Shown here piece after piece: positions 31,851 through 39,766 of a stretch of DNA of 64,000 bases (positions are counted from its first letter, which is position 1; each line of letters starts with the position of its first letter). The DNA is from Methylorubrum populi (GTDB lineage Bacteria; Pseudomonadota; Alphaproteobacteria; Rhizobiales; Beijerinckiaceae). A program made the translations under genes and the position numbers. The notes beneath the pieces were generated by a model, which was not told the DNA's origin, made no database searches, and saw only the letters and a program-made list of their open reading frames with translations. Location of the stretch: contig JAQIIU010000001.1 in assembly GCA_036946625.1 (NCBI GenBank), forward strand, positions 124,001 through 188,000. Direction: 5' to 3'.

Positions 31851-32075
31851 CGCAGAGTTCGATGCGTCGGCCGACCCGCCGGAATCCGCCCGCGCAGAGT
31901 TCGATACGCCCGCCCGCCGCGGACTTGTCCCCACGATCCCCCGCCCGAACCGGTTTCGCACGCCGAATCCGGTACGCATCCACGCAGAATCCGATGCGGC
32001 AGGCCCGGGTCCCAACGCCGAATCCGATGCGCATCCGCGCAGAGTTCGATGCGGCTCCGCGCAGAGTCCGATGCG
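31851..32075 (+). repeat. Seven iterons, candidate RepA binding sites
   Basis: Sixteen-base direct repeats with consensus CGCMGARTYCGATGCG start at 31851, 31893, 31961, 31983, 32016, 32038 and 32060. All have the same orientation; the second has GATACG and the third GGTACG. Start-to-start distances are 42, 68, 22, 33, 22 and 22. The 22 and 33 values equal two and three helical turns, which puts the last five on one face of the helix. They lie 230-450 bases upstream of repA, the classical layout of an iteron-controlled origin and autoregulated rep promoter. Confidence 0.8.
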
Positions 32076-32100
32076 CAAACAGGTCTCAAGCCACGGTTCG

Positions 32101-32253
32101 AAAAGGGGTTTTTCAGACACCCTATAACCTGCTGAACTGACTCCAGAAGAATCCTTAACAGATAGCTTTCCTAAGGATAGGCGAGGTGCGTTCGGCAAAA
32201 CGAACAGCCCTCTCCCCACCGCTTTTCAAGGGGAATAAGAGGAATTTTGCACA
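32101..32253 (+). other. AT-rich stretch with inverted repeat and DnaA-box match, candidate origin unwinding region
   Basis: Directly after the last iteron the composition drops in GC (AAAAGGGGTTTTTCAGACAC, CCTATAACCTGCTGAACTGA, GAATCCTTAACAGATAGC). ATCCTTA at 32151-32157 is inverted as TAAGGAT at 32172-32178. GTTCG...CGAAC follows at 32190-32205. TTTTGCACA at 32245-32253 fits the DnaA box pattern TTWTNCACA. Iterons, AT-rich DNA and a DnaA box are the three parts of an iteron-type origin. The same region must also hold the mazG promoter. Confidence 0.55.
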
Positions 32254-32354
32254 GGCTGTGCCCCTCTCCTCCTCCGTTCGAAGCCTTGGCACGGGCGCTG
32301 GCTGCACGACGACAGCGGACGATCTATGAGCGGTGGCTTGCCGCGGGCGGGTGG

Positions 32355-33230
32355 ATGAAGAGCGGGACGGGATCGATGGACGGGGCACCGATCGACAGGC
32401 TGCTGGCGCTGATGGCGCGGCTGCGCGATCCGGAACGGGGCTGCGCCTGGGACGTGCGGCAGAGCTATGCCAGCATCGTTCCCTACACGATCGAGGAGGC
32501 CTACGAAGTGGCCGACGCGGTCGAGCGCGGCGACCGGGCGGATCTGCGCGACGAACTCGGCGACCTCCTGCTCCAGGTCGTGTTCCAGGCGCGGATCGCC
32601 GAGGAGGAAGGCGCCTTCCGCTTCGACGACGTGGCCGAGGCGATCTGCGCCAAGCTGATCCGGCGCCACCCGCACGTCTTCGACACGTCCGGAGATTTCC
32701 TGCCGCCGGAGCGGCGCCCGACCGACCCGGCGGCGATCAGGGCGGCCTGGGAGATCATCAAGGCGCAGGAGCGGGCGGAGAAGGCGGCGGCCGGCAAGGG
32801 AGCCGGCAAGGGGGCCGGCGAGGCGGAAGCGGCGGGTCCGCTGGCCGGGGTGTCGCGCGCCCTGCCCGCCTTGGCCCGGGCCGACCGGATCTCGAAGCGC
32901 GCGGCTTCCGTCGGCTTCGACTGGCCGGACGCGGCCCAGGTTCTCGCCAAGGTGCGCGAGGAGACGGATGAGGTCGAGGAGAGTTTGAGCGCGGGCGAGC
33001 CGGAGGTGGTGTTCGCGGAGATCGGCGACCTGCTGTTCTCGGTCGCCAACCTCGCCCGTCACGCCGGCGTCGATCCGGAGGAGGCCCTGCGCCGCGGCAC
33101 CGCCAAGTTCGAACGCCGCTTCACGGAGATGACCGCCCGCCTCGCGGCCGAGGGACGGAGCCTGGAGGACGCCGCCCTCCCCGCCATGGAAGCGGCGTGG
33201 CAGGCGGTGAAGCGCGACGAGAAGACGTGA
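32355..33230 (+). CDS. mazG: Nucleoside triphosphate pyrophosphohydrolase MazG
   Basis: House-cleaning enzyme that hydrolyses NTPs and dNTPs to monophosphates. Two MazG domains are visible. The first has MARLRDPERGCAWDVRQSYA, IVPYTIEEAYEVADAV and the metal-binding LRDELGDLLLQVVFQ. The second has EETDEVEESL and FAEIGDLLFSVANLARHAGV. An Ala/Gly/Lys-rich linker (KAAAGKGAGKGAGEAEAA) joins them. Start taken at 32355 (291 residues); 32376 (MDGAPIDR) is an alternative. The upstream in-frame ATG at 32247 falls in the DnaA-box region and is not favoured. Confidence 0.94.
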   Translation: MKSGTGSMDGAPIDRLLALMARLRDPERGCAWDVRQSYASIVPYTIEEAYEVADAVERGDRADLRDELGDLLLQVVFQARIAEEEGAFRFDDVAEAICAKLIRRHPHVFDTSGDFLPPERRPTDPAAIRAAWEIIKAQERAEKAAAGKGAGKGAGEAEAAGPLAGVSRALPALARADRISKRAASVGFDWPDAAQVLAKVREETDEVEESLSAGEPEVVFAEIGDLLFSVANLARHAGVDPEEALRRGTAKFERRFTEMTARLAAEGRSLEDAALPAMEAAWQAVKRDEKT

Positions 33231-33234
33231 GGCT

Positions 33235-33350
33235 CAGGTCGGGGATCCCCGAAGAGCCGGCGGGTTTTCAGGGCAGAGCCCTGAAGGCGGCGAAGCCGAT
33301 TTGCAGGGCTGTGCCCTGCACCCGCGAAAGGACTCGTCCTTTCGAAACCA
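33235..33350. repeat. Small intergenic palindromes after mazG
   Basis: TTTTCAGGGCAGAGCCCTGA and TTGCAGGGCTGTGCCCTGCA are short hairpins (CAGGGC...GCCCTG twice), followed by AAAGGACTCGTCCTTT. Same style as the clusters at 22520-22648, 39690-39770 and 61386-61460. Located between two convergent genes, so a terminator function is plausible. Confidence 0.45.
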
Positions 33351-33363
33351 TGACGGCGGCGGC

Positions 33364-33531
33364 TCAACCCTTCGTCCGCGGTCCGCTCTTCGGCGCCGGT
33401 TTCGGACCCGGTGCCTTCGGCTTCAGGCGCTCCACGACCTGTTCCAGGGCGCGCTCGACCGCCGCCTGCTCCGGCGGCGCGGCCTCAGCTTGCGGGCGTT
33501 TCGTCCGGCTCGGGTCGCGGCTCTTCGGCAT
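33364..33531 (-). CDS. Small basic protein of unknown function
   Basis: 55 residues: MPKSRDPSRTKRPQAEAAPP, EQAAVERALEQVVERLKPKA, then PGPKPAPKSGPRTKG. A central amphipathic helix is flanked by Lys/Arg/Pro-rich tails, so it could be a small nucleic-acid-binding protein. Convergent with mazG and downstream of the DoxX gene on the same strand. Not a recognised family; called from composition and a clean start. Confidence 0.45.
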   Translation of the reverse strand: MPKSRDPSRTKRPQAEAAPPEQAAVERALEQVVERLKPKAPGPKPAPKSGPRTKG

Positions 33532-33643
33532 GGGCGCGAGCCTAGACAGGATCGCGGACCTAGGACCACCGGTTGAACCGGTCCCGATACTCCACCGGCC
33601 TCGTTTTCCTCAGAGAAAAGCCTTGCGTCTTTTCGGGTTAAGC

Positions 33644-34066
33644 CTAACGGGGAGTCCCGTCTTCGCGCGCTCTTCGCGCCGCGAACGGCCAATCGATGGC
33701 GCGCACGGCATAGAGCGCCCACCACACCATCACCGGCTGAAGCGCGAGGCGCGGGCCGTGATACCACCACGTCTCGGGGATCGGCGGGACGGAGATGCCT
33801 TGAACCGCGTGCTTGACGTTGGCGGGGAACACGCAGACCGCGTAGAGCGCCAGCATGATCCCGGTGATCCGCCGCAGCCGCGGCACGAACAGCGCGAGCG
33901 CGGCGGCGATCTCGCACAGGCCGGTGCCGACCACCACGCGGCGCGGCTGCGGCACCCAATCCGGCATGATTGGCAGGAAACGCTCGGTCGCGGCGAGGTG
34001 GACGACGCCGATGAAGCCGTAGAGGCCGATCAGGCCGAAGCGCAGCCAGCGGCGGTCGTCGCGCAT
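33644..34066 (-). CDS. DoxX-like membrane protein
   Basis: 140 residues with four hydrophobic segments: FGLIGLYGFIGVVHLAA, VVVGTGLCEIAAALALFVP, IMLALYAVCVFPANVK and ALQPVMVWWALYAV. PDWVPQPRRVVVGTG, CEIAAALALFVPRLRR and YAVCVFPANVKHAV fit the DoxX-like family. Function unknown. It starts five bases after a short frame ending at 34072, and both lie downstream of rimO on the same strand. Confidence 0.75.
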   Translation of the reverse strand: MRDDRRWLRFGLIGLYGFIGVVHLAATERFLPIMPDWVPQPRRVVVGTGLCEIAAALALFVPRLRRITGIMLALYAVCVFPANVKHAVQGISVPPIPETWWYHGPRLALQPVMVWWALYAVRAIDWPFAARRAREDGTPR

Positions 34067-34071
34067 CCCGG

Positions 34072-34170
34072 TCAGGCGGCTCGGTCGTCCGCGGAGCCCG
34101 TCTTGCGCTCGCCCGAGGGCGTGCTGCCGCGGGCGGCCTCGTCGGTCCGGTCGCGCTGCTCGTCCGCCAT
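34072..34170 (-). CDS. Possible 32-residue protein upstream of the DoxX-like gene
   Basis: The frame MADEQRDRTDEAARGSTPSG followed by ERKTGSADDRAA begins at 34170, with a GAGGGACGG stretch just before the ATG, and ends five bases before the DoxX-like start. It is highly charged and probably disordered. It may be a leader or coupling peptide, or chance. Confidence 0.3.
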   Translation of the reverse strand: MADEQRDRTDEAARGSTPSGERKTGSADDRAA

Positions 34171-34256
34171 CCGTCCCTCGCGCCTCGCTCCCGTGTCGTG
34201 ACGGAGCAACGTTTCGCGTGGGCGGCGGTTCGCCGGGCGCGCCGGACCGTCCTGCC

Positions 34257-35603
34257 CTACACGGCGATGCCGTGCAGGTCGTAGGCGTCGGCCCGCTCGA
34301 TCTTCACGGTGACGATGTCGCCCGGCCGGACGGGACGGCGCGAGGCGACGTGGACGCTGCCGTCGATCTCCGGTGCGTCGGCCTTGGAGCGGCCGCGGGC
34401 CACGCCCGGCCCGGCCTCGTCGATGATGACGGGGAGGCGCTTGCCCACCTTCGCCCGCTGCAGCTTCAGCGAGACCCCGGCCTGCGCCTCCATGAAGCGG
34501 CGCTTGCGCTCGGCCTTCACCTCCGGCGGCACCGGGGCGGCGAGGTCGTTGGCGGGGGCGCCCCTGACCGGCTCGTACGCGAAGCAGCCGACGCGTTCGA
34601 GCCGCGCCTCGCGGATCCAGTCGAGCAGTTCCTCGAACTCCGCCTCGGTCTCGCCGGGGAAGCCGACGATGAAGGTCGAGCGGATGGCGAGGTCCGGGCA
34701 GGTCTCGCGCCAGCGCCGGATGCGGTCGAGTTGGCGTTCCTGGTTCCCCGGCCGGCGCATCCGCCTGAGCACCGAGGGGCTCGCGTGCTGGAGCGGCATG
34801 TCGAGATAGGGAAGGATCTTGCCCTCGGCCATCAGCGGGATGACCTCGTCGACATGCGGGTAGGGGTAGACGTAGTGCAGCCGCACCCAGGCCCCGAGTT
34901 GCCCAAGTTCGGAGGCGAGGTCGTAGAAGCGGGTGCGCACCGCCCGGTCCCGCCAGGGGCTCGGGGCGTAGCGGGTGTCGATGCCGTAGGCCGACGTGTC
35001 CTGCGAGACGACGAGCAACTCCTTCACGCCGGCCTTCACCAGCTTCTCCGCCTCGCGCAGCACGTCGCCCGCCGGGCGGCTGACGAGATCGCCGCGCAGG
35101 CTCGGGATGATGCAGAAGGTGCAGCGGTTGTTGCAGCCCTCGGAAATCTTCAGGTACGCGTAGTGGCGCGGGGTGAGCTTGACCCCCTGCGGCGGGATCA
35201 GGTCGAGGAACGGGTCGTGGGCGGGCGGCGCGGCCTCGTGCACGGCCGCGACCACCGACTCGTAGGCCTGCGGGCCGGTGACGGCGAGCAGGTTCGGGTA
35301 CTTTTCGCGGATCTCGTCCGGTTGCGCGCCCATGCAGCCGGTGACGATCACCCGGCCGTTCTCGGCAAGAGCCTCGCCGATCGCCTGGAGCGATTCGGCT
35401 TTCGCCGAATCGAGGAAGCCGCAGGTGTTGACGATGACCACGTCCGCCCCGTCGTGGCGGCGCGACAGTTCGTAGCCCTCGGCGCGCAGATGGGTGAGGA
35501 TGCGCTCGGAATCGACGAGCGCCTTGGGGCAGCCCAGCGACACGAAGGAGATCCGCGGCGCGGCGGCGCCCTTGCTGTCCGAGGGAGAGGCGGTAGCGGT
35601 CAT
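34257..35603 (-). CDS. rimO: Ribosomal protein S12 methylthiotransferase
   Basis: Radical SAM enzyme that methylthiolates Asp88 of ribosomal protein S12. The 448-residue protein has the MTTase N-terminal domain with cysteines in [28 protein letters not shown] and TGCMGA. The radical SAM CxxxCxxC lies in [18 protein letters not shown], and the TRAM-like end in [24 protein letters not shown] rather than GCQMN separates RimO from MiaB. Confidence 0.96.
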   Translation of the reverse strand: MTATASPSDSKGAAAPRISFVSLGCPKALVDSERILTHLRAEGYELSRRHDGADVVIVNTCGFLDSAKAESLQAIGEALAENGRVIVTGCMGAQPDEIREKYPNLLAVTGPQAYESVVAAVHEAAPPAHDPFLDLIPPQGVKLTPRHYAYLKISEGCNNRCTFCIIPSLRGDLVSRPAGDVLREAEKLVKAGVKELLVVSQDTSAYGIDTRYAPSPWRDRAVRTRFYDLASELGQLGAWVRLHYVYPYPHVDEVIPLMAEGKILPYLDMPLQHASPSVLRRMRRPGNQERQLDRIRRWRETCPDLAIRSTFIVGFPGETEAEFEELLDWIREARLERVGCFAYEPVRGAPANDLAAPVPPEVKAERKRRFMEAQAGVSLKLQRAKVGKRLPVIIDEAGPGVARGRSKADAPEIDGSVHVASRRPVRPGDIVTVKIERADAYDLHGIAV

Positions 35604-35966
35604 GACGGCTCATTGGGGGCGGGCCTTCGTCGAACGAGGGCCGCGCGTCCTGCATCGATGGCGGTGGATGCGCCGATATAGCCGTATCGTGGCGCGGTTG
35701 CGAGCGTGGCCGGAAGGGATCGTCGGAAGCCCAATTCGGCGCGCTCGGCATCGGCTTGTCGCTCGCCATCCATGCCGGGTCGGAGGAGGAGAGTGAAATT
35801 TAGAAAAATGGCGATTTCAAAGTGCCTTGTGTCCGTATCCTGAAGTGCCTTCTCAACGCTCTTCCGGGTGCCGCGCATACCCCTCCCGCGGGCCCGGAAC
35901 GCGGGGGCGATTGACGGACGGGTTCCGCGCGCCCTTGGGTAGGTCACGAAAAAAGCCGCGCAAGGC
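35604..35966. other. Divergent spacer between rimO and pabB
   Basis: About 360 bases with no supported gene. The part at 35780-35850 is AT-richer (GTGAAATTTAGAAAAATGGC, GATTTCAAAGTGCC) and is the likely promoter area for pabB. No repeat family was found in it. Confidence 0.4.
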
Positions 35967-37367
35967 ATGACGACCGAGCCCATGGTCTGGACCCGCGAGA
36001 TTCCCTTCATCGATCCGGTCGCGGCCGCCGCGCGGCTCGCCCGGTGGCCCGGGCTCGCCTTCCTCGACAGCGCCATGCGGCACGACACGCTGGGGCGCGT
36101 CTCGGTGCTGGCCGCCGACCCGTTCGGGCGCTTCCGGTATCGCGACGGCCGCGCCACCCTCGATGGACGGGAGGTGCCGGGCTCTCCCATCGAGGCGTTG
36201 CGGGCCTGCCTCGCGCCCTATCGGCTGGCGCCCCGTGCCGACCTGCCGGCCTTTCCCGGAGCGGCGATCGGCTACTTCGCCTACGATCTCGGGGCGAGCC
36301 TGGAGCGGGTCGCTCCCCCGGCCCGCCGGGCGGGGCTGACCGACGACATCGCCTTCAACCTCTACGACACGCTGCTCGCCGTCGATCACCGGCGGCGCAC
36401 CTGTCTCCTGATCGCCACGGGCTTTCCCGAGACCGATCCGCTCGCTCGGGAGAGGCGGGCAAAAGAACGGCTCGACGCCTTCGCCGCCCGGCTCGCCGGC
36501 CCGGCCACGCTGCCGGAATGGACCGGCGCCCGGCTCGCATGGCGCTCGAACTTTTCGCAGCAAAGCTATGAGATCGCCGTCGAAAAAGTCCGAAATTACA
36601 TTCGCGCCGGCGACATCTATCAGGCCAACATCGCCCAGCGCTTCGCCGCCGACCTGCCGCCCGGCTTCGATCCGTTCGCCTTCTACCGTCGCCTGCGCGA
36701 GACCAACCCCGCGACCTTCGGCGCCTACCTCGCGTTCGAGGGCCTGACGGTGGCCTCCTCCTCGCCCGAGCGCTTCCTGAAACTGGAGGGGCGGGCGGTC
36801 GAGACGCGGCCGATCAAGGGCACGGTGCGCCGTGACCCCGATCCGGCCCGGGACGCCGAGATCGCCGCCGCGCTCGCGCGCAACCCGAAGGAGCGGGCCG
36901 AGAACATCATGATCGTGGACCTGCTGCGCAACGACCTGTCGCGGGTGTGCGAGCCGGGCAGCGTGCGGGTGCCGACCCTGTGCGGGCTGGAATCCTATGC
37001 CGGCATCCACCATCTCGTCTCGGTGGTGACGGGCACGCTCCGGCAGGGTTCGGACGCCCTCGACCTCATCGGGAAGACGTTTCCCGGCGGCTCGATCACC
37101 GGCGCGCCGAAGCTCAGGGCCATGGACATCATCACCGAGATCGAGGGCGATGCGCGCGAGCTCTATTGCGGGACGATCGGCGCGCTGGGCTTCGACGGCG
37201 CGCTCGATACGTCGATCGCGATCCGCACCGTGTTCATGGACGAGGCCCGGGCCGTGCTCCAGGTCGGCGGCGGCGTGACGCTGCTCTCCGAGCCCGGCCC
37301 CGAATACGAGGAGACGCTGACCAAGGCGGCCCGCATCTTCGCGGCCTTCGAGGAGGGCACGCCGTGA
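35967..37367 (+). CDS. pabB: Aminodeoxychorismate synthase component I
   Basis: Converts chorismate to 4-amino-4-deoxychorismate using ammonia from PabA. The 466-residue protein has the chorismate-binding signature: RAGDIYQANIAQRF, ASSSPERFL, ETRPIKGTVRR, ENIMIVDLLRNDLSRVCEPG, TFPGGSITGAPKLRAMDII and GTIGALGFDGALDTSIAIRT. PIKGT with Lys is typical of PabB and separates it from TrpE. Its stop overlaps the pabA start. Confidence 0.95.
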   Translation: MTTEPMVWTREIPFIDPVAAAARLARWPGLAFLDSAMRHDTLGRVSVLAADPFGRFRYRDGRATLDGREVPGSPIEALRACLAPYRLAPRADLPAFPGAAIGYFAYDLGASLERVAPPARRAGLTDDIAFNLYDTLLAVDHRRRTCLLIATGFPETDPLARERRAKERLDAFAARLAGPATLPEWTGARLAWRSNFSQQSYEIAVEKVRNYIRAGDIYQANIAQRFAADLPPGFDPFAFYRRLRETNPATFGAYLAFEGLTVASSSPERFLKLEGRAVETRPIKGTVRRDPDPARDAEIAAALARNPKERAENIMIVDLLRNDLSRVCEPGSVRVPTLCGLESYAGIHHLVSVVTGTLRQGSDALDLIGKTFPGGSITGAPKLRAMDIITEIEGDARELYCGTIGALGFDGALDTSIAIRTVFMDEARAVLQVGGGVTLLSEPGPEYEETLTKAARIFAAFEEGTP

Positions 37368-37990
37368 TCCTCGTCGTCGACAACTACGATTCCTTCGTCT
37401 TCAACGTGGTGCGCTACTTCGAGGAGCTGGGCGAGCGGGTCGAGGTCGTGCGCAACGACGCGCTGGACGTCGCCGGCATCCGCGCCCGCGCGCCGGAGGC
37501 GGTGGTGATCTCGCCCGGCCCCTGCACCCCGGCGGAAGCGGGGGTGAGCCTGCCGGCGATCCGCGACCTGTCGGGCGCGGTGCCGATCCTCGGCGTCTGC
37601 CTCGGCCATCAGGCGATCGGCGCGGCCTTCGGCGGCCGGGTCGAGCGGGCGGGCCGCCCGCTGCACGGCCACGCCACGCCGATCCGGCACGGCGGCACGG
37701 GGCTTTTTTCCGGGCTGCCGCAGCCGATGCAGGTCGGGCGCTACCATTCGCTGATCGTCACCCCGACGCCGGAGATGGAGCGCCACCTCACCGTCGACGC
37801 CGCCTCGGGCGAGGGCGAGGTGATGGCCCTCACGCACCGCACGCACCCGACCTGGGGCATCCAGTTCCACCCGGAATCGGTGCTGACCGAGAACGGCCAC
37901 GCGCTGTTCTCGAATTTTCTCAAGGGCGCCCGCACTTGGCGGGCTCGGCAGGACAGTGCGGAGAAGGCGCCCGCCGATGCTGTGGTGTGA
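37364..37990 (+). CDS. pabA: Aminodeoxychorismate synthase glutamine amidotransferase
   Basis: 208 residues starting with a GTG at 37364 that overlaps the pabB TGA, so translation is likely coupled. ILVVDNYDSFVFNVVRYFEE opens the class I amidotransferase. SPGPCTPAEAGVS, the catalytic Cys in GVCLGHQAIGAAFGG, the His of the triad in IQFHPESVLTENG, and the end LFSNFL are all present. Proteins of this type may also serve anthranilate synthase; here the neighbours make folate synthesis the primary role. Confidence 0.94.
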   Translation: MILVVDNYDSFVFNVVRYFEELGERVEVVRNDALDVAGIRARAPEAVVISPGPCTPAEAGVSLPAIRDLSGAVPILGVCLGHQAIGAAFGGRVERAGRPLHGHATPIRHGGTGLFSGLPQPMQVGRYHSLIVTPTPEMERHLTVDAASGEGEVMALTHRTHPTWGIQFHPESVLTENGHALFSNFLKGARTWRARQDSAEKAPADAVV

Positions 37991-38834
37991 CGGGCGGCTG
38001 GTCGAGGGCGGCACCCTGCCCTTCGCCATGGGCGATCGCGGCCTGCTGCTCGGCGACGGGGTGTTCGACACGGCTCTTGCCCTTCGGGGTCAGGTTGCCT
38101 TCGAGGCCGCCCACGTGGCCCGCCTCGCCGCCGCCGCGGAGGCGCTCGGCTTCTCCGTCGCCCGCGAGCGGATCGCCGAGGCGATGCGGGTGCTGGCCGG
38201 CACCGCCCCGCTCGCGGCGATCCGCACCACGCTGACCCGCGGCCCCGGCCCGCGCGGTCTGGCGCCGCCCCCTGAGCCGAGCCCTTTCCTGTTCGGCAGC
38301 GGCGCGCCGGCGCGGGCCGCCCTGTTCTTCGCGCCCCTGCGGCTGACGCTCACGCCCATCGCCCGCAACGAGACCTCGCCGGCCGCGCGCCTCAAGACGC
38401 TGGGCTATCTCGACGCGGTGCTCGCCGCCCGCGCGGTGCAGGCGCAAGGGTTCGACGAGGCGCTGTTCCTCAACACGAAGGGCCGCGTGGCCTGTGCCGG
38501 CACCGGCAATGTCTTCGGGGTTTTCGGGGGGAGGCTCGTGACGCCGCCGCCGGCCGAGGGCGTGCTGCCGGGCATCGTCCGGGCCGAGATCGTTTCGAGG
38601 ATCGCGCCCGCGCTCGGCGTGCCGGTCGAGGAGCGCCCTCTCCTGCCCTCCGAGCTGGAGGAGGCGGAGGCCCTGTTCGTCACGAATTCGCTGCGCCTGC
38701 TCGCGCCCGTGACGGCGCTCGGCGCGCGGGTCTACGACAGCGCGGGGCACGAGACGGTTCGGAGAGTCTGCGCGGCTTTACGGGAGACGGTGGCGGCGGC
38801 GTGCGGCGTCGGGGTGGACGCCCTCGACCCGTGA
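37977..38834 (+). CDS. pabC: Class IV aminotransferase family, aminodeoxychorismate lyase
   Basis: PLP enzyme that releases pyruvate from aminodeoxychorismate to give p-aminobenzoate. The start at 37977 overlaps the end of pabA by 14 bases and gives 285 residues. MLWCDGRLVEGGTLPFAMGD with RGLLLGDGVFDT is the family N-terminus. The PLP Lys is expected in LKTLGYLDAVLAARAVQAQG (LKT.NYL in other members), followed by DEALFLNTKGRVACAGTGNV. It completes the pabB-pabA-pabC operon. Confidence 0.9.
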   Translation: MLWCDGRLVEGGTLPFAMGDRGLLLGDGVFDTALALRGQVAFEAAHVARLAAAAEALGFSVARERIAEAMRVLAGTAPLAAIRTTLTRGPGPRGLAPPPEPSPFLFGSGAPARAALFFAPLRLTLTPIARNETSPAARLKTLGYLDAVLAARAVQAQGFDEALFLNTKGRVACAGTGNVFGVFGGRLVTPPPAEGVLPGIVRAEIVSRIAPALGVPVEERPLLPSELEEAEALFVTNSLRLLAPVTALGARVYDSAGHETVRRVCAALRETVAAACGVGVDALDP

Positions 38835-38846
38835 TCGCGGATGCCG

Positions 38847-38975
38847 TGATACGACATCCGGTTGATGACTTCGGCCTCTCCTGCGTCATCGCGAGGCGAA
38901 GCCGTGGCGATCCAGGGCGCGACCTGTCCGGACAGGTCGCGCCCTGGATCGCTTCGCTACCGCTCGCGATGACGG
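38847..38975 (+). repeat. Family A MITE-like repeat, copy 2 (left part)
   Basis: TGATACGACATCCGGTTGAT to CTCGCGATGACGG, nearly the same as the first 130 bases of copy 1 at 17316, but the right-end sequence (GGAAACGGTATGA) is missing. Instead, a second fragment of the same type, CTCCGTCATCGCGAGGCTCG with GCGCAAGCAATCCGG, follows at about 38978. The arms here can form an almost perfect hairpin (GCGCGACCTGTCC / GGACAGGTCGCGC). Confidence 0.7.
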
Positions 38976-39057
38976 TGCGGGCCACCCTCTCCGTCATCGC
39001 GAGGCTCGGCGCAAGCAATCCGGAAGCGCGACGAGCGCCGTCTGTGGCGCGACCCGA

Positions 39058-39684
39058 TCAGCCGAGCGCCGTGCCGGCGATGCGTCCGACGCTTGCCCGC
39101 TCCATCTGCTCCCAGGCCCGCGCCAGCGAGCCGGCGAGATCGATGCCGCGCACGGCATCCTCGACCACGAAGACGTCGAGCCCCGCAGCGCGGGCGTCGA
39201 GGGCGGACCAGAGGACGCAGAAATCGGTGGCGAGGCCGGCGAGGAACAGTCGGGTCAGGCCGCGCTCGGCGAGGTAGCCGGCAAGCCCCGTGCGGGTCTC
39301 CCGGTCAGCTTCCAGGAAGGCCGAGTAGCTGTCGATCTTCGGATGATAGCCCTTGCGGATCACCAGTTCGGCCCGCTCCGCCCGCAGGCCGGCGGCCCAT
39401 TCGGCGCCGTGCGTGCCCTGGATGCAGTGGTCCGGCCAGAGCACCTGTTCGCCGTAGGGCATCGCCACGGTGTCGAACGGCCGCTTGCCCGGGTGGCTCG
39501 ACGCGAAGGAGGCGTGGCCGGGCGGGTGCCAGTCCTGGGTGAGGATCACGTGGGGCAGGCGTTCGGCGAGCCGGTTGACGGGTGCGATCACCGCATCGCC
39601 GTCCGGCACCGCCAGCGCCCCGCCGGGCAGGAAATCGTTCTGCACGTCGATGACGAGCAGAACGTCGTGCTCGGTCAGCTTCAT
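39058..39684 (-). CDS. pncA: Nicotinamidase
   Basis: Hydrolyses nicotinamide to nicotinate in NAD salvage. The start at 39684 gives 208 residues. Signatures: the catalytic Asp in LLVIDVQNDFLPGGALAV, the metal ligands in TQDWHPPGHASFAS, VLWPDHCIQGTHGAEW, the Lys in RKGYHPKIDSYSAF, and the nucleophile Cys in LAGLATDFCVLWSALDA. All catalytic residues are present. It stands alone between repeats. Confidence 0.95.
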   Translation of the reverse strand: MKLTEHDVLLVIDVQNDFLPGGALAVPDGDAVIAPVNRLAERLPHVILTQDWHPPGHASFASSHPGKRPFDTVAMPYGEQVLWPDHCIQGTHGAEWAAGLRAERAELVIRKGYHPKIDSYSAFLEADRETRTGLAGYLAERGLTRLFLAGLATDFCVLWSALDARAAGLDVFVVEDAVRGIDLAGSLARAWEQMERASVGRIAGTALG

Positions 39685-39689
39685 CGCCA

Positions 39690-39766
39690 AGTCCCGGGAT
39701 CCAAGGGACAAGTCCCTTGGTGGGGCCGGGCGAAGCCCGGAATCCTTTTATCCCGTGATCCTGCGA
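39690..39766. repeat. Short palindrome cluster upstream of pncA
   Basis: Contains CAAGGGACAAGTCCCTTG, a perfect short hairpin, followed by GGCCGGGCGAAGCCCGG and ATCCCGTGATCCTGCGATCA. Same style as the clusters at 22520-22648 and 61386-61460. It sits between two genes on the same strand, so it may reduce read-through from the quinone reductase gene into pncA. Confidence 0.4.

Noticed and set aside
31844-32090. CRISPR array as an explanation of the repeats upstream of repA
   Set aside because: The repeats are too short and degenerate, spacings are 6-52 bases, and there are no cas genes; phasing at 22 and 33 bases fits iterons.
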